Below, piece after piece: positions 32,904 through 36,194 of a DNA stretch of 36,194 nt; positions within the stretch are counted from its first letter, which is position 1, and each line of letters opens with the position of its first letter. A program made the position numbers and the translations under genes. Below the pieces are notes generated by a model. The model saw only the letters and a program-made list of their open reading frames with translations, was not told the DNA's origin and ran no database searches. Location of the stretch: NCBI GenBank assembly GCA_021157815.1, contig JAGGVT010000043.1:1-36194 (forward strand), written 5' to 3'. The DNA is from a bacterium (GTDB lineage: Bacteria; JAJVIF01; JAGGVT01).

Positions 32904-33734
32904 TTACTTTTTCTTCCTTCGACGAACAATAAGTTTGTCGCTTTGTTTTTTCTTTCTTGTTTTATATCCCTTTGCGGGAACTCCCCAGGGTGAGCTTGGA
33001 GGCCGTCCTGAATTCGATTTACCCTCGCCGCCGCCATGTGGATGGTCGCACGGATTCATGACCGTTCCTCGCGTATGACCCCTGCGTCCCTGCCACCTGC
33101 TCGCTCCCGCCTTGCCGAGTTTGCGATTCTCATGCTGAATGTTGCCAATCTGTCCTACTGTTGCAAAACAATCCAGTGGGAAATTACGAACTTCACCGGA
33201 CGGCAGTCTCAGCTGTGCGTATTTTCCTTCTTTCGCGAGAATCTGAGCTGAAGAGCCAGCGCCTCGACACACTTTCCCACCGTTACCGGGCGTGAACTCA
33301 ATGTTATGCACCTGTGTACCCAGCGGAATGTTTTTAAGCGGAAGAGCGTTGCCCGGATGAACCGGAGCATTTTCCGCTGACATTACCTTATCCCCTACTT
33401 TGATGCCAAAAGGAGCAAGGATATATCGCTTTTCACCATCCGCGTAATGAATCAGCGCCAGGTTAGCGCTTCGTGCCGGGTCATACTGCACGGCATGAAC
33501 CTTGCCGGGAATGTCATATTTATTGCGCTTGAAATCAATCACACGTATTTTCTTTTTATTTCCGCCACCACGGAAACGAAGAGTTACCCGTCCCTGGTTA
33601 TTTCGTCCACCGGTTCGAGGTTTCGGCTTGAGCAGTCTCTTCTCAGGCGTCTTCGGACCGTCAATATCGGGATCTTTTACAATCGCGATAAACCGCCGTG
33701 AAGGGGTGTATGGTTTATATTTCTTTATAGGCAT
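32904..33734 (-). CDS. rplB: 50S ribosomal protein L2
   Basis: Needed for subunit association and near the peptidyl-transferase centre. [12 protein letters not shown] at the start, [23 protein letters not shown], and the signature [15 protein letters not shown] with the conserved histidine are present. 276 residues, normal; the tail is very basic ([10 protein letters not shown]). Confidence 0.98.
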   Translation of the reverse strand: MPIKKYKPYTPSRRFIAIVKDPDIDGPKTPEKRLLKPKPRTGGRNNQGRVTLRFRGGGNKKKIRVIDFKRNKYDIPGKVHAVQYDPARSANLALIHYADGEKRYILAPFGIKVGDKVMSAENAPVHPGNALPLKNIPLGTQVHNIEFTPGNGGKVCRGAGSSAQILAKEGKYAQLRLPSGEVRNFPLDCFATVGQIGNIQHENRKLGKAGASRWQGRRGHTRGTVMNPCDHPHGGGEGKSNSGRPPSSPWGVPAKGYKTRKKKQSDKLIVRRRKKK

Positions 33735-33800
33735 AAGAATAACCTCTTTTCTTTTTCCTGATCCGGTTTTAGATAACCCGAATCAATTCCCCCAGCCTTA

Positions 33801-34100
33801 TCAGACAGATTCGCTCAGTTCGGGAATACTCTGCCCTTCTTTCAGTGTGACAATCGCCTTCTTGCGTCTTGGACCCTTGCCGCGGATTCGTCGCATCTTT
33901 GTCCAGCTTGTGCCTGTGCGTCCGCGCATGTTAATAGTATTGACCGAAATCACTTTCACACCGAAAAACTTCTCAACCGCTTCCTTAATTTGCACCTTGT
34001 TCGCTTTTATACTGACAACAAAAGTGTATTTGCCATATGTCGTCGCCATGTGAGACTTTTCGGAAATCCATGGCTCTATTATTACATCATGAATATCCAT
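33801..34100 (-). CDS. rplW: 50S ribosomal protein L23
   Basis: Sits at the tunnel exit and docks trigger factor and SRP. PWISEKSHMATTYGKYTFVVSIKANKVQIKEAVEKFFGVKVISVNTINMRGR is the family pattern. 99 residues is normal. Its ATG shares one base with the rplD stop. It is separated from rplB by 66 bases with a possible GATTCGG/CCGGATC hairpin. Confidence 0.97.
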   Translation of the reverse strand: MDIHDVIIEPWISEKSHMATTYGKYTFVVSIKANKVQIKEAVEKFFGVKVISVNTINMRGRTGTSWTKMRRIRGKGPRRKKAIVTLKEGQSIPELSESV

Positions 34101-34729
34101 CAGCTTAACCAGACCTCCTTTATATATTCATACGCACCGGATGTCGCCAGGACTTTGTCGTTCCTGATAAGTGAAAATCCATTCACTCTATCAGCCGGCA
34201 GGCATTCGACCTTTTGTATGTTGCGAAAACCTAAAAACAGATTGTCATCATCCCGATCCGCAAGAAATAATGTTTTCCCTTCATTTAGAGAAAGGTTATT
34301 GAGTAATCCGATGCATTCTTTTGTTGACGGTTTATCACGTTCCAATCCAGCCACCACAATGAAATTCTCATCGAGGATTTTACTCATCAAACCAACCTGC
34401 ATCGCACGCCTGCGTTCCTTTTTGTTCATGCTCTCGGTGAAATTTCGGTTTCTCGGCCCGAAAGTAACGCCGCCGCCTTTCCAGATCGGGCTTCGCGATG
34501 AACCATGCCTTGCCCGGCCGGTACCCTTCTGCCGCCACGGTTTCACCCCGCCTCCGCGAACTTCACCGCGGAGTTTTGTATGTGCGTAATTCCGTCGAGC
34601 GTTCGCAAGCTGCCTTTTGATAGCTCTCGCGAGAAGGTCCATGTCACTCGGTTTTGGCTCAAAAGAGAATGGAACCTCCTGCTCGCTGATTACTTTTCCT
34701 TTTATGTCGTAGAACTTTACAATAGCCAT
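34100..34729 (-). CDS. rplD: 50S ribosomal protein L4
   Basis: A tunnel-wall protein that in E. coli autoregulates the S10 operon. RRNYAHTKLRGEVRGGGVKPWRQKGTGRARHGSSRSPIWKGGGVTFGP is the characteristic glycine/arginine loop. 209 residues is normal. It lies between rplC and rplW as standard. Confidence 0.97.
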   Translation of the reverse strand: MAIVKFYDIKGKVISEQEVPFSFEPKPSDMDLLARAIKRQLANARRNYAHTKLRGEVRGGGVKPWRQKGTGRARHGSSRSPIWKGGGVTFGPRNRNFTESMNKKERRRAMQVGLMSKILDENFIVVAGLERDKPSTKECIGLLNNLSLNEGKTLFLADRDDDNLFLGFRNIQKVECLPADRVNGFSLIRNDKVLATSGAYEYIKEVWLS

Positions 34730-34758
34730 TGTTCAATACGCCTCACGCCTGAATCGGG

Positions 34759-35439
34759 CTAGTGGCCTGTCCCCCTTGCCGGTGATATGACAATCTCTCC
34801 ACCATTTGGACCCGGTACCGTACCCTTTATTGCAAACAGGTTGAGTTCACTGTCAATTTTGATAACTTTAAGATTCTTCTGAGTGTATCTCGCATTCCCC
34901 ATGCGTCCCGGACCGCGTTTGCCCTTGAAAACACGCGCGGCATCAGTTGAGCCGCCACTCATTGGTTTTCTATGAGTTCGGCTGGTGCCATGCGAACCCG
35001 GGGCGCCGCGGAAATGATATCGTTTCATCGCTCCCGCAAATCCCTTGCCTTTTGTAATTCCCATCGCATCAACCAATATGCCTTCAGTGATAAAATCGAT
35101 GGAAACAACCTGCCCTATCTCGAAATCCATGGGAGAATCCACTCTGAACTCTTTTAGTTTCGAAAATGGCCCACCCTCATGATAAATGATGTCCTTGATT
35201 TTACCCGATTCATCCCGCTTGATTTCCTTCGCCTGATGAACCTTCTCAGCTCGAGTGAGTTTGAAATCACGAGTCGGGTTATATGCGACCTGAATCGCGT
35301 TATACTTGTCCGTGGCATCAGTTTTTATCTGAACCACAATCATGGGAACATACTCCACGAGTGTAACCGGCTGGCTCTCGCCATCGTCGGTCAGAATTGT
35401 GGTCATTCCACGTTTGTATGTAACAACACCCAGAGTCAT
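34759..35439 (-). CDS. rplC: 50S ribosomal protein L3
   Basis: Early-assembly protein with a finger reaching the peptidyl-transferase centre. MTLGVVTYKRGMTTILTDDGESQPVTLVE begins it; GITKGKGFAGAMKRYHFRGAPGSHGTSRTHRKPMSGG and RVFKGKRGPGRMGNARYTQKNL form the conserved block. 226 residues is slightly above the usual 205-215. Confidence 0.97.
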   Translation of the reverse strand: MTLGVVTYKRGMTTILTDDGESQPVTLVEYVPMIVVQIKTDATDKYNAIQVAYNPTRDFKLTRAEKVHQAKEIKRDESGKIKDIIYHEGGPFSKLKEFRVDSPMDFEIGQVVSIDFITEGILVDAMGITKGKGFAGAMKRYHFRGAPGSHGTSRTHRKPMSGGSTDAARVFKGKRGPGRMGNARYTQKNLKVIKIDSELNLFAIKGTVPGPNGGEIVISPARGTGH

Positions 35440-35464
35440 TGTTCTTTCCTTTTACAAACCGATA

Positions 35465-35782
35465 TTATGATGTCTTGATCTCGGCATCGACACCGCTTGG
35501 CAATTCCAGACCCATCAGCGCATCAACTGTGTTCTGAGTCGGTTTTGTAATATCAATCACGCGCTTGTGAGTTTTAATCTGAAAATGCTCACGTGATTTC
35601 TTGTCGATGAAAGGGCTTCTTAACACGCAAATAAGATGATTCTTCACCGGCAGAGGTATCGGACCTGAAACCTCAGCACCGCTTCTTTTTGCCGTTTCAA
35701 CAATCTTTCTTGCCGAGGCATCCAGTAATGTCACATCGTATGCCTTTAGCTTAATCCTTATTTTCTGCTTATCCTTTGCCAC
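35465..35782 (-). CDS. rpsJ: 30S ribosomal protein S10
   Basis: Head protein that also acts as NusE in antitermination. [40 protein letters not shown] matches the family. The start is GTG at 35782, with GGAG 8 bases upstream. 105 residues is normal. It follows rpmG rather than tuf directly. Confidence 0.97.
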   Translation of the reverse strand: MAKDKQKIRIKLKAYDVTLLDASARKIVETAKRSGAEVSGPIPLPVKNHLICVLRSPFIDKKSREHFQIKTHKRVIDITKPTQNTVDALMGLELPSGVDAEIKTS

Positions 35783-35855
35783 TTATCAATCTCCATACAT
35801 CGGTTTTCAAGGTACTAAATCGTACAGAATAAACTTCATATCGCGTATAACGCTC

Positions 35856-36014
35856 TTACTTCGTCTGCTTGTGAATCGTGTGCTTCTTATCCCACTTGCA
35901 GTACTTTTTCAGTTCAAGCTTCGGCGTCTTGCGGTGTTTAATCGTGCTGTAATTGCGCCTTTTGCACACTTCACATGCCAGATGAACTACTTCTCTTTTA
36001 TCGCTTTTTGCCAT
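35856..36014 (-). CDS. rpmG: 50S ribosomal protein L33
   Basis: Absent from the ORF track. The minus strand encodes 52 residues starting [23 protein letters not shown] and ending [10 protein letters not shown], a clear L33. The first zinc pair C-x2-C (C14, C17) is intact, but the second pair reads CKWD, with Asp in place of the last cysteine. L33 normally lies beside secE-nusG or elsewhere; here it stands between tuf and rpsJ, 73 bases before rpsJ. Confidence 0.94.
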   Translation of the reverse strand: MAKSDKREVVHLACEVCKRRNYSTIKHRKTPKLELKKYCKWDKKHTIHKQTK

Positions 36015-36071
36015 ATATCATCAACCTCAATCCGTGTGTTCATGCGTTTCAACACGGTTTGGTTTACTCCA

Positions 36072-36194
36072 TTACTCGTAGATTTTAGTAACGACGCCTG
36101 CGCCGACTGTTCTGCCACCCTCGCGAATCGCGAATCGAAGCCCTTCCTCCATCGCGATTGGCATGATAAGCGCTACATCCATCGTAATGTTATC
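36072..36194 (-). CDS. tuf: Elongation factor Tu, C-terminal fragment (runs off the window)
   Basis: The minus strand gives 40 C-terminal residues, [20 protein letters not shown] through [15 protein letters not shown] and stop, which is the end of EF-Tu domain III. The gene is cut by the window edge, not broken. It is the most upstream visible gene of the superoperon and matches the fusA-tuf-rpsJ layout except for the inserted rpmG. Confidence 0.96.
   Translation of the reverse strand, partial: DNITMDVALIMPIAMEEGLRFAIREGGRTVGAGVVTKIYE

Noticed and set aside
33990-34589. Plus-strand ORF of 199 codons
   Set aside because: Antisense shadow of rplW and rplD.
36015-36071. tRNA-Trp between tuf and rpmG, as in many rif clusters
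   Set aside because: The gap is only 57 bases and shows no cloverleaf, just an imperfect CCGTGTGTT/AACACGG hairpin.

Overview
The window is a core-genome region of a Gram-negative-type (diderm) bacterium whose phylum I cannot name from the sequence alone. The diderm reading rests on two lipoproteins and a LpoB/CsgG-like fold. Base composition is moderate, TATAAT-type -10 boxes are common, and GTG/TTG starts are frequent even in ribosomal protein genes. Several ribosomal proteins carry charged or acidic extensions. The combination suggests an uncultivated or poorly sampled lineage; this is inference.

Layout. (1) 1-1915: a REP-like palindrome, a 38-unit array of 8-bp repeats ending at the pyrD promoter, then pyrD (+) convergent with purE (-). 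(2) 2180-6843 (+): a 1321-residue TPR protein with a degenerate C-terminal J-like domain, followed by a divergent grpE; this looks like a chaperone module without its Hsp70. (3) 6970-9846 (+): the rpsP-khpA-rimM-trmD-rplS cluster, closed by an intrinsic terminator. (4) 9847-12716: an AT-rich gap with 12-bp repeats, then a GT4 glycosyltransferase and a metal-dependent amidohydrolase on the minus strand. (5) 13047-18099 (+): a free-standing FlhB C-terminal domain gene, then hflX, an SNase-like lipoprotein, a GT2 glycosyltransferase and a GT39-type membrane glycosyltransferase, the last four overlapping end to start. A 237-bp fold-back element spans the end of the last gene. (6) 18436-19041 (+): a LpoB/CsgG-like lipoprotein sharing a bidirectional terminator with the next block. 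(7) 19186-36194 (-): one long co-directional ribosomal superoperon running tuf(partial)-rpmG-rpsJ-rplC-rplD-rplW-rplB-rpsS-rplV-rpsC-rplP-rpmC-rpsQ-rplN-rplX-rplE-rpsN-rpsH-rplF-rplR-rpsE-rplO-secY-adk-infA-rpmJ-rpsM-rpsK-rpsD-rpoA-rplQ-truA-rplM-rpsI. It is the fused S10, spc, alpha and L13 clusters. rpmD (L30) is missing, and rpmG (L33) sits between tuf and rpsJ.

How the parts fit. Blocks 3 and 7 make ribosome components, tRNA modification enzymes, the secretion channel, adenylate kinase, IF-1 and the polymerase alpha subunit. Blocks 4 and 5 contribute cell-surface glycosylation and GTPase functions.

The least explained signals are non-coding. Tandem arrays of 18-bp mini-hairpins lie directly after two ribosomal stop codons. 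Other short tandem duplications touch gene ends. The 8-bp array upstream of pyrD is in perfect register. The best candidate for an undescribed protein system is the TPR-J-like/GrpE pair.
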